In this document: one piece after another, positions 43,653 to 55,303 of the stretch
Numbering within the stretch: the first letter of the stretch is position 1
Layout: the number at the start of each line of letters is the position of its first letter
Source of the DNA: Paraspadella gotoi
Lineage: Eukaryota > Chaetognatha
Assembly: GCA_051294375.1 (NCBI GenBank)
Contig: CM119265.1
Coordinates: forward strand, 286,328 to 350,327
Direction of reading: 5' to 3'
Length of the DNA stretch: 64,000 nt
Translations under genes and position numbers: made by a program
The notes under the pieces: generated by a model
Told to the model about the DNA's origin: nothing
The model's input: the letters and a program-made list of their open reading frames with translations, nothing else
Database searches by the model: none

Positions 43653-46600
43653 TTTAATAAAGTTCTTGTAATAATCAAGCTCAATCTGCAGCAAAAAAGC
43701 AAAGGAACGGCCAAAGGCATCACAAATCATTGTATCTGCCTTAGTTAAGGAAGCTGAGGAAATATGGGCATAAATAAAAAAAAACCTGACTCTGGCTAAT
43801 ATTTTATTGTATCTGTGATCTGACTTAAGTTATACTTTGATTACATTGTCATAAGTGTTTATATATGATTAACTGCACGTATACTGAAATAAGCTTGTTA
43901 CATTCCAACATTTCATCGGTCAAAGTATATTGTCCAACAGTTTATCAAGCAGTAAAATGTATAGTTACTATTCTTAAAATCTAAAGTGCTTAGATTAAGG
44001 CAAATGTGATGCCATTGACTGAGTCATACTATTAACTAAGTAGATATTTATTAAATCAGGTCATACATCAACGAATTGGTTAATAATTGATACATCACAT
44101 TTTAAGTGCTTATTTGGCGCGAAGTAGTGGATTAGTATATTTTTATCTTGAAGATAGATATTCAATAATTATAAATATATATTATCACAATTATGTATTT
44201 AATAGTATTTTCACCATATTTGTGCAACGATCAATCAAAATTTTCAAACAGAATCTCATGTATCTCGGAATGTCCCCCAACTTATCATCCGGCATCTCGT
44301 GAATCTTTCTAAAGCCCTCAGTCTGTCGGGCGACGTAAAGGAAATACTTCGGGTCTAAACTTCGTAGATGCAAAGAGAGAAACCCCACAAGTCATTACTT
44401 CTCTTATTTAATCTTCGCCGTTAACAATCTTCTGTTTCGTCTATGTCTAATCTATATCTGTAAATGTAAAAATCAGTTCTAATTTGAATAGTACGTGTAT
44501 TTCATTTGCGTCAACTCGCGTTAGTAATCTTTGCCAGTGTCAACACTGAGATTCGCATTTCGACCACGCATATAATCTTATCTAGACAGCTCTCAGACAA
44601 TTGAGGAGCAATGAATTCGTCATGTTCGCTTCAATACTGAGAGGCTCTAACTACGCGACTTACCCGTCGAAGTCTCACACAATTCACGGATTATATTCGG
44701 ACTTACTTAGCGACGGTTTATAGGTAGTGTTGACGCGAGTCTGTTCTGAGATTGTGTACTTACCTCGGTCGTTCAGAGACACCACTCATTACCTTATAGG
44801 CGGATTTGAATTATACTCCACGGTGTGTGTCGACACGACATACTTAATATCACGATTTCATTTACGTCGTCAGCTGTACCATCTTCTCTCAGATGTATGT
44901 AATTTGGCGTATAGAGCCGTTTAATGACACAGCAATTACGAGGGATAGAGTCCAGGCCGTGGATGGATAGTAGATAATGGATTGTCGCACTCTTCGTACC
45001 ACACATGACGTCCTCCTCCATCTTTTCCAAACGCTATCAGAAATTTAGGTCTAGTACAATAGTTAATTATAGACATCGCGTCAACTTGACGTCTATTACG
45101 ATCAATATTCTAAAATTCTTACTGACCATTTCCCGCTGAAATCGCAGTGAATAGTCTTTATACAGACATCTTTTTGCATCAACCCTATTAATATTACTGA
45201 GCCATGCTAGCTGAGAGCACTCAAATATTATGCCTAACGTCTGATCGAGGGCTCATTTTTTTTCGAGGTTTGTTCAGCGGTAGATCCATTGCACTGACAG
45301 TAGCTGTGCAATTGAGACGTCAACGCCTTCAAATCCTTGTACATTTCAGACTGTAGGAAATCTGGACCTCGAATAAGTATGTTAGGTATATACTAGCCTA
45401 CCATCACTCGCGGTGGCATCTTCCATTAGTATGGTCTTTATACCACTTGAGATTCCTATGGTAATTACGGATATTCTTGTCGATACGAATCTATATTGAA
45501 GATGTACTCCGTCAAAGACGATTCTATCTCCGGGAGTAAAATCATCAGATTATTATTTCAAAACTCACGCTTCTCATAGCGCATCCTCATGCTTCATATC
45601 AGCAGATTGTATTTCGCGCTATCTATATCTTCTCTCTCAGTAACTTTTTAGATAACGATCGAGAGTTTCACCGATACTTTGGTCATGAATTATACTTTCA
45701 CTTTCTGAACAAATCACCACTTGATACTCATTTATTACTCTGATGTCACGGATAGTCCCCAGTCATTCAAGCATTAATCATACATCTCATCGGAGGCTCG
45801 AGTAATGAACGACTACATAGGTCATCCATTAAGCTTTTCTGCACGCTTGGCATCATTTATAGATCAAGTCATTACTTAGAAATTATATTAAATAACATAA
45901 TCATATTAAAATATATAAATGATGACAGCAAGCAAATAAATGGATAAATTAATTTGATCATTAATGATTTAGATATATGTTACACACCGATGAAAAATAA
46001 TTTTACACGTATAGTGTGATTCCCCAAAACAGCTTCGAATTTATATTAACCACATCTATTGTCATAGATCACACCAAATTCAGAAATATGTTATGTCAGT
46101 GCTGAAAGGGTGTTCGTTTACTCTAGGTGTATACACTTTTCACTGTAAGAGGAAAAGAAGGCTTTAACCCTCCATTGGTGCCATAGTCCATTGTCCATAA
46201 CGCCTGTCCAAAGTCAGAAGCAAACAAGCTTCTTCATTGAATGAAGGATACCAATAATTATGTGTTCAACGCAAGTGTTCTATATGAGTTTACCGATTAA
46301 GGCTATTATCATTTATATCTAAACCTATCTACCCCGCTAATTTATAGTGAATTTCTCCGGTAATATATCCTTCCAAGTTCGTCGAGTCGCAAGATACCTG
46401 GATAAAAAAATAGGCGAAATACATTCACTGACCACGTCCATAAGACTAGCCACTAAAAGAGACTTTTTGAAGCCATCTCATAAATCGTAGACTATCTCTC
46501 TTCATTCATGGTACGATACTGCAACGTACAGATTCGGATGCGCTGTAATATATTCGCGTCCATTCCGCGTATATCTTCTAATAAGTCTTTATATAGAAGT

Positions 46601-47174
46601 CTCTTGCGTCATATATATATCTGTAGACGAATTAAGGAGACTACGGACCAAAGATATGTTATATCTCCAGGTGCCTACCAACTGACCCACGCTATTCTAT
46701 ACGAGCACATTAAACCTTCATCCCTTGTATCCATTACCGACATCCCACATGATTTGTTACTTCCGCGTGTAAAATCTGCCATGATGTCAACTCGTCACAA
46801 CGTTTTATTCATTACCAAACGACGTTTGTCCCGAATATATATTGGGTCCAACTAGTTTATATGGTGTATATCTGACCAATTTATGAATGCTTCGGTACAG
46901 CGTAACTTGGTACGCTTCCATATATTTCATACCTTCGATCTTCATACTTTTCGGAAGCAGTCGACTCGAGACATTTTCATAGTTCATATTTCTTTGCCCT
47001 CACCACGGTTCCGATTTACTCTAAGTAATTTCCAACAACTCTTCCTCGCACGCAAACGAGCGTTGAATTCCAGCCAAGCTAAAAAGCTGAGACGAGCGAA
47101 TTTCGTCGGGGCGGTCACGAGTCCGGGACAAGACGCGGATAACGAGACTAAATCCTTATTAACATTTCCGATAC
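43653..47174. other. Long stretch without recognised features
   Basis: No transposon similarity, no long frame and no clear splice-bounded exon. From about 44400 to 46850 the sequence also lacks the homopolymer runs typical of the neighbouring AT-rich DNA, so it has a different texture. Confidence 0.5.
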
Positions 47175-47288
47175 TCAGGACCTAAAAAGAAGCTGCATTA
47201 ACTCACCAAGCGTCTTTCCCATTAAAATCGTCTTGTGCTCAGTCTCGCCAATTAGACTCGGCGATAAAGACGGTTGAACGACAGTCCA
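47175..47288 (-). CDS. Short C-terminal exon candidate
   Basis: On the minus strand 37 codons run from just after an in-frame TGA to a TGA at 47175-47177, reading TVVQPSLSPSLIGETEHKTI and then an amphipathic MGKTLGELMQLLFRS end. It looks protein-like but has no firm acceptor site. A GT...AG pair inside it (47182-47206) would be a 25-nt intron, which I do not accept because the frame reads through. Low confidence. Confidence 0.22.
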   Translation of the reverse strand, partial: WTVVQPSLSPSLIGETEHKTILMGKTLGELMQLLFRS

Positions 47289-48559
47289 TCAAAGACCCGC
47301 CGGTTTTCTTGTTGGTTAAATCCTTTAAATAATTATAAAATCGTGCTTCCTGACGCGCCATACCAGAGCGTCGATACGAAGAAATGAATCCGCATTTTCA
47401 TTTTTTTAAAACCCGTTTATTTAGAATGAGGGACCGAGACTGACACCGTTTCTGTCACGACTTCCATACTTTTTTAATGCCACTGATGAAGCCAGCCGTT
47501 TGACAGGAATCGGCGCCAGTCAACTGATGGCGATATTCTCATCCAGATGGAGTGAAAACCAGGTAGTGGTCAAATTGTTTTCCATGCGCACAATCTTTTT
47601 TTTTTTAATCACGAAAGATTTAAAGAAACGGAAATTTTAAAGGGATCTGGAATTTATTTTATGGCGGTAGATGTAGGGTTATACAAACATGTAATTATTT
47701 ATTATTATTATTTATTATTTATTCGAGGAGATGAATTGCGCAGAAATAAAATTAAAAATGAAATTACAATGTTATTGATAAAGGAATTCGAAAATGAGGG
47801 AATTGAATTTTTATGCTGGTATTTTTTTTTAATTCAAGAAAATAAAACCAAGACTTTCGATCTTCGAATAACAGTTTTTTTTGTAGCAATAAAGAAAAGA
47901 GAAGAAGAAGAAAATTATTTCTTTAACAAGTTTATATAAAATATATAATCCACATCTTATGTAAATTTTCACTAATAAGGAATTACTGTGCTAAGTAGAA
48001 AAAACACTCATTTCCAAATTTAAAACAATTAAAAAATAATCCACACCTGTTTCCTACAACTGAAAGCATTTGAATGTAGATATGGTGTGAAAACGTTTGC
48101 CGATGTTCGAAGTGGGCGAATCCACATTTGGTTCCATTGTAGACATTTTTGACCTTAAACTTATTGTTGTGTAAGTTCAGCAATCGAAAACAATTTAGTG
48201 ATGAAATAAAATAATCTGAAAAAGCGAAAGTAATTTTCATAAAAATTTAGTGATAGAAAAAGAATCGAGTAAAGATTTAGAGAAAAAAATTTAAAAAGTC
48301 GGCTTAAAAAAAACAAGAACATTGTCATAAATAAAAATGAGTAAAATATCACCGATGTCACAATTGATATAAGGAGACGAGCGTTGTTCGATTCCATTGG
48401 TCAGTATAATTTCTCGATTTCAACCTGTCACTCAAAACGTCGACGAACACCCGGTTAAATATAACGTTAATAATGTTTCCGATTCAATTTGTGGAAACAT
48501 TTATTTATTTCGCAGACTCGGTTCATATGCCGATCCTTTGATTAGTGATGACACTTTCA

Positions 48560-48751
48560 ATTCTTGTTCATGACAGAATGGATCTTATCATGTCTTATCA
48601 TTCTTAGTCATGTCAGAATGGTTCTATATCATGTCTTATCATTCTTGTCATGTCAGAATGGAATCTTATCATGTTTATCAATTCTTGTCATGTCAGAATG
48701 GATCTTATCATGTCTTATCATTCTTGTCATGTCAGAATGGTTCTTATCATC
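48560..48751. repeat. 39-bp tandem repeat, about five copies
   Basis: Unit TTCTTGTCATGTCAGAATGG followed by ATCTTATCATGTCTTATCA, with small indels. Non-coding as far as I can see. Confidence 0.9.
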
Positions 48752-48920
48752 GATCCGTAGGAAGATGCCACTGCCCAAATGTAGGAAAGCTATCGAAATA
48801 ATCGTCTACTCTTCGTGAACATTTTTTTAGTCAATTAGTGACGCATGCAAAATATTTTTTTTGTTGAAAGTAACCAAAAAAAATATTTTACCACTTTTTA
48901 ATCTGGGAACCTGTCGGAGA

Positions 48921-49183
48921 TCATTCTCCTCGTTTCCATGCATCTAATCTTCCGAAATCCTTCCATCTGGTTCCGCTTGATGACGAGAGAGAGATCTGCC
49001 GGATTTTAGTTTGAACTTTCTTCTTGACTCCGTTGGTGAAAGCCCGAGCGAAATCGTCGCACCAATCGATTCCGAGACAACCTCCTCGTTGAGATTCCGG
49101 GAAAACAAGATGTGTTCGAAACGCTGGAGTGGATCGTCGACTTGGTCTCGGCCATTTATAAAGTACTGTATGTAATTATTGGC
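48921..49183 (-). CDS. Terminal exon candidate of an unknown host gene
   Basis: Minus strand. A strong acceptor (branch TGCTGAC, then CCTATTTTTCAG^GCC) precedes a GC-rich open segment. The first frame reads ANNYIQYFINGRDQVDDPLQ and stays open to a TAG at 48944. A second frame is open further on and looks more protein-like there (GIDWCDDFARAFTNGVKKKV), ending at TGA 48921-48923. A one-base indel near 49080 would explain both. I cannot name the protein. The branch motif is the same as in the retrotransposon leader introns. Confidence 0.5.
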
Positions 49184-49370
49184 CTGAAAAATAGGTTGTC
49201 AGCATTTTCAATAATTTATGAATTGGTAACCCAATATAAAAATAATCCATTCCATTTAATACTAACCTATTAGGACTAAGCTCTGACGAACATAAAGCCC
49301 GAAGGTTTTTTTATAATTCTTATACCGGCCAAGGTAAGAATGATGGCAATATTGTTAATATTAAGTTCGA

Positions 49371-49545
49371 GAAAACAAAGTTTGGTTTGTTTGTAAACAA
49401 CGATTTTTATTCACAATTGGGACATGTTCGGCTTTTTGCCTTTAAGGCCTTCATACAGCGCTTGATGAAGGCTTAAAGCAGAGCCGAAACATGTCCAACA
49501 TTGTGAATAAATAATCGTTGTTTACAACAAACAAACTTTGTTTTC
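49371..49545. repeat. Inverted repeat with hammerhead-like motifs
   Basis: Arms 49371-49432 and 49482-49545 are near-perfect inverted copies (GAAAACAAAGTTTG ... CTTTGTTTTC). Each arm includes a block like a minimal hammerhead core: TTGATGA (49462-49468), a GGCT...AGCC stem and GAAAC (49486-49490), and a similar but less exact block on the other strand (49420-49462). Penelope-like elements are known to carry hammerhead motifs of this type. No reverse transcriptase lies nearby. It may be a Penelope-like remnant or a foldback repeat. Confidence 0.5.
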
Positions 49546-49794
49546 CTCTAAATAATTAAATTACAAATGGGAAAAAGAAAGGAAATAATTATATTAAGTT
49601 CAAAAAATCCAACCATAAAATATAAGAAAATATTACCAAAATCTTTGGAAAAATCCACCCCTTCTTTGGAAGATTTTCGCCATAGAAAGATTTTTCAGAA
49701 TCTGACGCCGGTTTTGAAACTCTTAGAATTCCGAATTGTTAGCTCCTCTTTTACTTTTACTTGAACGATAAACCTACATTTCCAAACTGGCCTA

Positions 49795-50447
49795 TGTGGC
49801 AGGTTGACTGAGTCTAGCCACAGCGTGACGAAGGGACTGGCAAACTGAACGTCAGAGTCCTAAGACGTTGATGAGGATCATTACTATGATCAGTAGCAGC
49901 GTTGCAGGGAAGGTTTGGCGTATTGAGAATTAATCTTTTAATTGATTATTTATTATCGATTACTTTCACAGATTAAAAAAGTCGATTTATTTCAGAGACT
50001 TGTTTCATCGATGTTGAATTGATTTATTTCATTCACTTCATTTAGTTTAATTCATCTTTCTTATAATGTACTTATTACATTAGATGATTAAATAAAAACA
50101 AGGTTTGTTGAGTGAGGTAAAAGTATTATTTAATTCAAGATGATCGATTTTTAATAATCGAATTAACAATTTAAGATCTTTGATTTTATCTTGAGCTGAG
50201 GTATCAAGACTGAAATTATTCAGTTAAAGATTCAAAAGGTAAACAAAATCTGTAACAAATATAAAAGGTTTTAACAGAGAGCCCTCGTTGAAAACAGATT
50301 AATTCTAAGTAAAACAAAAGATTCGAATCTGTTTTAAAGTTATAAATAGGAGAATTCGAATTTGATTTTTCAGTTGTCTGGGTAGCCTCTGGCTGTAATT
50401 TCCAGACAGCAGCGCTCAGGATCCAGGATCGAATCTGGCCGAGGTGG
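49795..50447 (-). repeat. Family F LTR, solitary or truncated
   Basis: Matches 61209-61902 from TGTGGCAGGTTGACTGAG to the tRNA-like module, then is cut by a 25-N gap. The left flank is AT-rich and shows no primer site or telomeric repeat, so this is a solo or broken LTR in non-telomeric sequence. Confidence 0.85.
50372..50446 (+). ncRNA. tRNA-like module in the solitary family F LTR
   Basis: Same module as 61785-61862: A-box-like TAGCCTCTGG at 50383-50392, anticodon-like stem TCTGG/CCAGA and B-box region GGATCGAATC. Small indels spoil the T-stem here. Confidence 0.55.
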
Positions 50448-50472
50448 NNNNNNNNNNNNNNNNNNNNNNNNN

Positions 50473-51011
50473 TGATCGATGGTCATGCAACTGGAACGTC
50501 TAGTTCTAAGATGATATCTCTTTTAGTTGATCACGTGATGAGATTCATAGCAGGGAAGGTAAGGCGTTTATAATTCGATTTGATTGGTAAAATTAATTGA
50601 TTTTGTTTTTATCGAATTCGAGTTTTAAAATGTTCTCATTGATTAATGTATTTGATTACATTTAGAAGAAGAATTAAAAACGAGATTTAGAGTAATAAAA
50701 ACATGTTCTTTGATCAAGATTAAAAACCAGTCTGAATCAGCTTCAGAAAACAATCAATAAAGTAAGCAATCAAAAGAGAAAAACAAAAGTCATCTATAAC
50801 GACATCTCTTGAGAGTTAGATGAGTTGAGAGAAAACAAAAGGTTTCGTTTTGTTTTAAAGTTTTAAATAACGATTTAACAGCTTAGATTTTGTGGTCGTC
50901 TGGATGGCTTAAGTCGGTGACTGAATCGTCCCAGGCCCTTAGGTTCCAGGTTCGATCCCTGGGAGCGGATAAGTTATTTCTTAATTGATCTAACTTCCTG
51001 AGGTGACCGCA
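50473..51011 (-). repeat. Family E LTR next to the telomeric array
   Basis: Matches 34628-35206 from TGATCGATGGTCATG (after the gap) to GAGGTGACCGCA. The right end joins ACCTAACCC repeats directly. Its internal element, if any, is lost at the gap. Confidence 0.88.
50893..50970 (+). ncRNA. tRNA-like module in family E LTR, cleanest copy
   Basis: A-box TGGCTTAAGTCGG at 50905-50917. T-arm is perfect: stem CCAGG (50946-50950), loop TTCGATC, stem CCTGG (50958-50962). The A- to B-box distance fits an internal Pol III promoter. No complete acceptor stem is seen. Confidence 0.65.
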
Positions 51012-53218
51012 ACCTAACCCTAACCCTAACCCTAACCCTAACCCTAACCCTAACCCTAACCCTAACCTAACCCTAACCTAACCCTAACCCTAACCTAACC
51101 CTAACCCTAACCCTAACCCTAACCCTAACCCTAACCCTAACCCTAACCCTAACCCTAACCTAACCTAACCTAAACCTAACCCTAACCCTAACCCTAACCC
51201 TAACCCTAACCCTAACCCTAACCCTAACCCTAACCTAACCTAACCTAACCCTAACCCTAACCCTAACCCTAACCCTAACCCCTAACCCTAACCCTAACCT
51301 AACCTAACCTAACCCTAACCTAACCCTAACCTAACCCTAACCCTAAACCCTAACCCTACCCTAACCCTAACCCTAACCCTAACCCTAACCCTAACCCTAA
51401 CCCTAACCCAACCTAACCCTAACCCTAACCCTAACCCTAACCTAACCCTAACCCTAACCCTAACCCTAACCCTAAACCTAACCCTAACCTAACCTAACCC
51501 TAACCCTAACCCTAACCCATAACCCTAACCCTACCCTAACCCAACCTAACCCTAACCCTAACCCTAACCCTAACCCTAACCCCTAACACCTAACCCCTAA
51601 CCCTAACCCTAACCCTACCCTAACCTAACCTAACCCTAACCCAACCCTAACCCTAACCTAACCCTAACCCAACCCTAACCCTAACTAACCCTAACCTAAC
51701 CCTAACTAACCCTAACCCTAACAACCCTAACCTAACCTAACCCACCACCTAACCCTAACCCTAACCCTAACCCTAACCTAACCCTAACCTAACCTAACCC
51801 TAACCCTAACCAACCCTAACCCAACTACCCTAACCCTAACCCTAACCCTAACCTACCCTAACCTAACCCTACCTAACCCTAACCCACCTAACCCTAACCC
51901 TAACCCTAACCCTAACCCTAACCCTAACCCTAACCTAACCCTAACCCTAACCCTAACCTAACCCTAACCCTAACCTAACCCTAACCCTAACCTAACCCTA
52001 ACCCTAACCTAACCTAACCTAACCCTAACCCTAACCCTAACCCTAACCCTAACCTAACCTAACCCTAACCCTAACCCTAAACCCTAAACCCTAACCCTAA
52101 CCTACCTAACCCTAACCCTACCCTAACCCTAACCCTAACCTACCCTAACCTAACCCTAACCCTAACCCTAACCCTATACCCTAACCCACCTAACCCTAAC
52201 TAACCCTAACCCTAACCCTAACCCTACCTAACCCTAATCCTAACCTAACCCTAACCCTAAACCCTACCTAACCCTAACCCTAACCCTAACCCTAACCCTA
52301 ACCCTAACCCTAACCCTAACCCAACCCTAACCTAACCCTAACCCTAACCCTAACCCTAACCTAACCCTAACCCTAACCCACCTAACCTAACCTAACCCTA
52401 ACCCTACCAACCCTAACCTAACCCTAACCCTAACCCTAACCCTAACCCTAACCCTAACCCTAACCCTAACCCTAACCCTAACCCTAACCCTAACCCTAAC
52501 CTAACCCTAACCTAACCCTAACCCTAACCCTAACCTAACCCTAACCCTAACCCTATACCCTAACCTAACCTAACCCTAACCCTAACCCTAACCCTAACCC
52601 TAACCCTAACCCTAACCCTAACTAACCTAACCCTAACCCTAACCCTAACCCTAACTAACCCTAACCCCTAACCCTAACCTAACCTAACCCTAACCCTAAC
52701 CTAACCCAACTACCTAACCCTAACCTAACCCTAACCCTAACCCTCAACCCTATACCCTAACCCTAACCCTAACCCTAACCCTAACCCTAACCCTAACCCT
52801 AACCTAACCCTAACCTAACTAACCCTAACCCTAACCCTACCCTAACCTAACCCTAACCCTAACCCTAACCCTAACCCTAACCCTAACCCTAACCTAACCC
52901 TAACCCAACCCTAACCCTAACCCTAAACCCTAACCTAACCTACCAACCCTAACCCTAACCTAACCCTAACCCTAACCTAACCCTAACCCTAACCTACCCT
53001 AACCCTAACTCTAACCTAACCAAACCCTAACCTCTAACCTAACCCTAACCTAACCCTAACCCTAACCTCCTAACCCTAACCCTAACCCTAACCCTAACCC
53101 TAACCTAACCCTAACCCTAACCCTAACCCTAACTACCCTAACCCTAACCCTAACCCTAACCCTAACCCTAACCCTAACCCTAACCCTAACCCTAACCCTC
53201 TAACCCTCTAACCTAACC

Positions 53219-53256
<38 letters not shown>

Positions 53257-53880
53257 CTAAACTCTAACCCAACCCTACCCTAACCCTAACCCTAATACCT
53301 AACCCTAACCCTAACCCTAAACCTAACCCTAACCCTACTACCCTAACCCTATACCTAACCCTAACCTAACCCTAACCCTAACCCTAACCCAACCCCTATA
53401 CCCTAACCCTAACCACCTAACCCTAACCTAACCCTAACTAACCCTAACCCTAACCCTAACCTAACCCTAACCTCTAAACTACCCTAACCCTAACCCTACC
53501 CTAACCCTAACCCTAACCTAACCCCTAACCCCCTAACCCTACCTAACCTACCCTAACCCTAACCCTAACCCTAACCCTAACCCTAACCCTAACCCTAACC
53601 CTAACCCTAACCCTAACCTAAACCTAACCCTAACCCTACACTACTAACCCTAAACCAACCCTAACCCTCATACACACTACAACCTCTAACCCTAACCCTA
53701 ACCCTAACCCTAACGCCTAAATACCCTACACCCTAACCTCACCATTCCTAACCAACCTAACCTACTATATACCTACCTACCCTACCCTCTAAATACCCTA
53801 ATACTAACCCTAAACCACCTACTAACCACCCCAACAACCCTACCCAACCTCCACCCAATACCTAACCCTAAGCACAAAAC
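51012..53880. repeat. Telomeric CCCTAA array (2.9 kb)
   Basis: Mostly regular CCCTAA units with CCTAA, CCCAA and CCCTA variants, increasingly degenerate after 53640. It lies between the family E LTR and family D copy D2. The G-strand points left, opposite to the 31404 array. Confidence 0.97.
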
Positions 53881-53883
53881 CCT

Positions 53884-54923
53884 GTAGATAAGAGATATCC
53901 CTGGCGCCAGTGGACATGAGCATGAGTGACAGAATCCAAATCATCTCCTTATAAGGTTAAATTCAATCACCTCTTGCTCCAATTCTATCTCTTTATTGTT
54001 ATATTCGATGACGAACTAATAAGGAACTATGTTAAAACATAATGTTCTTTATTCGATTGGTAGTATCAGAACATAAAAAACCAAGGTTTGTCGTTTCCCC
54101 AGATAAAAGCGTTAACAGTTAATGTTAAGACGTCGGGACGTGGATCGCTGGGTCGCTGGTTTCGCAATCCAAGAGTGTGAGTGTTAATTTAAATTTAAAT
54201 ATAATCAGGAGACCTCCGATATGACTAAAATATCATTTATCGATAATTACTTAATAAATTAATATTGATTTTGGTTTTCGATTAAAATATATTAATTATC
54301 ATAATTTTGGCGCCAGGTTATTTCTATTATATGGCTCTAATTGCCCCTATTTGATTTAAATTAGGGAAAAAAATTTTTCGCTTGATTTTATTCTAAAAAT
54401 AAGCTTGCCTTTGTTTCGAATTTTGGTTGTACTAATACAATTTTTATAACGTGACACACAGAAAAATAGAAAAAGTAACACATGTTTCACGGAATAAAAC
54501 GTAATGAAAATTGGATCGTTAAAATTGTTAAATACGTTGAGTAGTATTCATTACAACAATTTTGGATGAATATACCTTAACGAGGTTGATTTCGGTGATT
54601 AATTGGGATAATTAATATCGAGGTGATTATCGGTGATTAACGAGTTGAACGATAGTAAACGGTAAATTTGAATTAAATTGGAAATTCGAAAATTTTCAAA
54701 GTAAGGGTTAAAGTCGAATGAACTTTAAAAGGGATGTTTTTTTAAAATGACTGACGCCGTTTCGATTTGATGCTGCAGTGTTTCTCTTCGTCCCGATTTT
54801 GCTGTAGCCATGTGTGAATAGGACAGCGATATGATGGGCGGATTGAATTAATATCCGTTGCGTGACGCTTGATTCTTCGCCTTTCGATAGGAGATTTTCG
54901 GGGTGTTTTGGAAAAAAACTGTG
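53884..54923 (-). mobile_element. Family D fragment (copy D2)
   Basis: LTR-like block 53910-54317 plus 3' untranslated sequence to 54923, both matching copy D1 (14968-15975). It is cut at 54923 where the family F LTR end begins, and no coding part is left. Palindromic CCTGGCGCCAG precedes the block at 53900-53910 and TTTTGGCGCCAGG closes it. Confidence 0.75.
54121..54178 (+). ncRNA. tRNA-like module in family D copy D2
   Basis: Same module as 15173-15236 with indels: TTAAGACGTCGG A-box-like part and GGTTTCGCAATCC B-box-like part. Confidence 0.45.
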
Positions 54924-54966
54924 GGGCGATTTATTTCTAAATAAATAAGTCGGACTGAACGCTATA
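54924..54966 (-). repeat. Family F 3' LTR remnant
   Basis: GGGGCGATTTATTTCTAAAT and on to GAACGCTATA, identical to the end of the LTR at 61209-61902. Only about 43 bp remain. The terminus is TATA rather than CA/TG. Confidence 0.75.
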
Positions 54967-55232
54967 TCCCCCCATGATTAATTATATAGTCTTATAAATT
55001 CATCAAAAATAATGAAAAATAAAATAGTATGATGTCGGCCACTGTGTAAAGTATGTTGCTTTAAAATATGTACAAAATTATAGGCGTAATAAGGGCGAAA
55101 ATTAAAATTGACTTGATCGATCGATTGACTTTGACGGCGAAAAATTTCATATTCAAAATTCGAAAATCCAAAATTACAAAATTACAAAACCAAAATTGTT
55201 AAATATGTACTACTAATGGGAATAAGGGGTTG

Positions 55233-55303
55233 TTAACTGTCGGAGTCAATGCCGCGGATGCTGATGGAGTGAAGATGGATAAAGACTGGCTCCGACAGAT
55301 TAA
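55233..55303 (-). other. Conserved hairpin after pol (family F)
   Basis: Arms GTTAACTGTCGGAGTCA (55232-55248) and TGGCTCCGACAGATTAAC (55287-55304) with a GCGGATGCTGATGGAG loop. It abuts the pol stop. Confidence 0.75.

Noticed and set aside
47182-47206. 25-nt GT...AG mini-intron
   Set aside because: The frame reads straight through it to a sensible stop, and 25 nt is far below usual animal introns.
47480-47520. Hammerhead-like CTGATGAAGCC
   Set aside because: No GAAA half follows the stem; too little to call.
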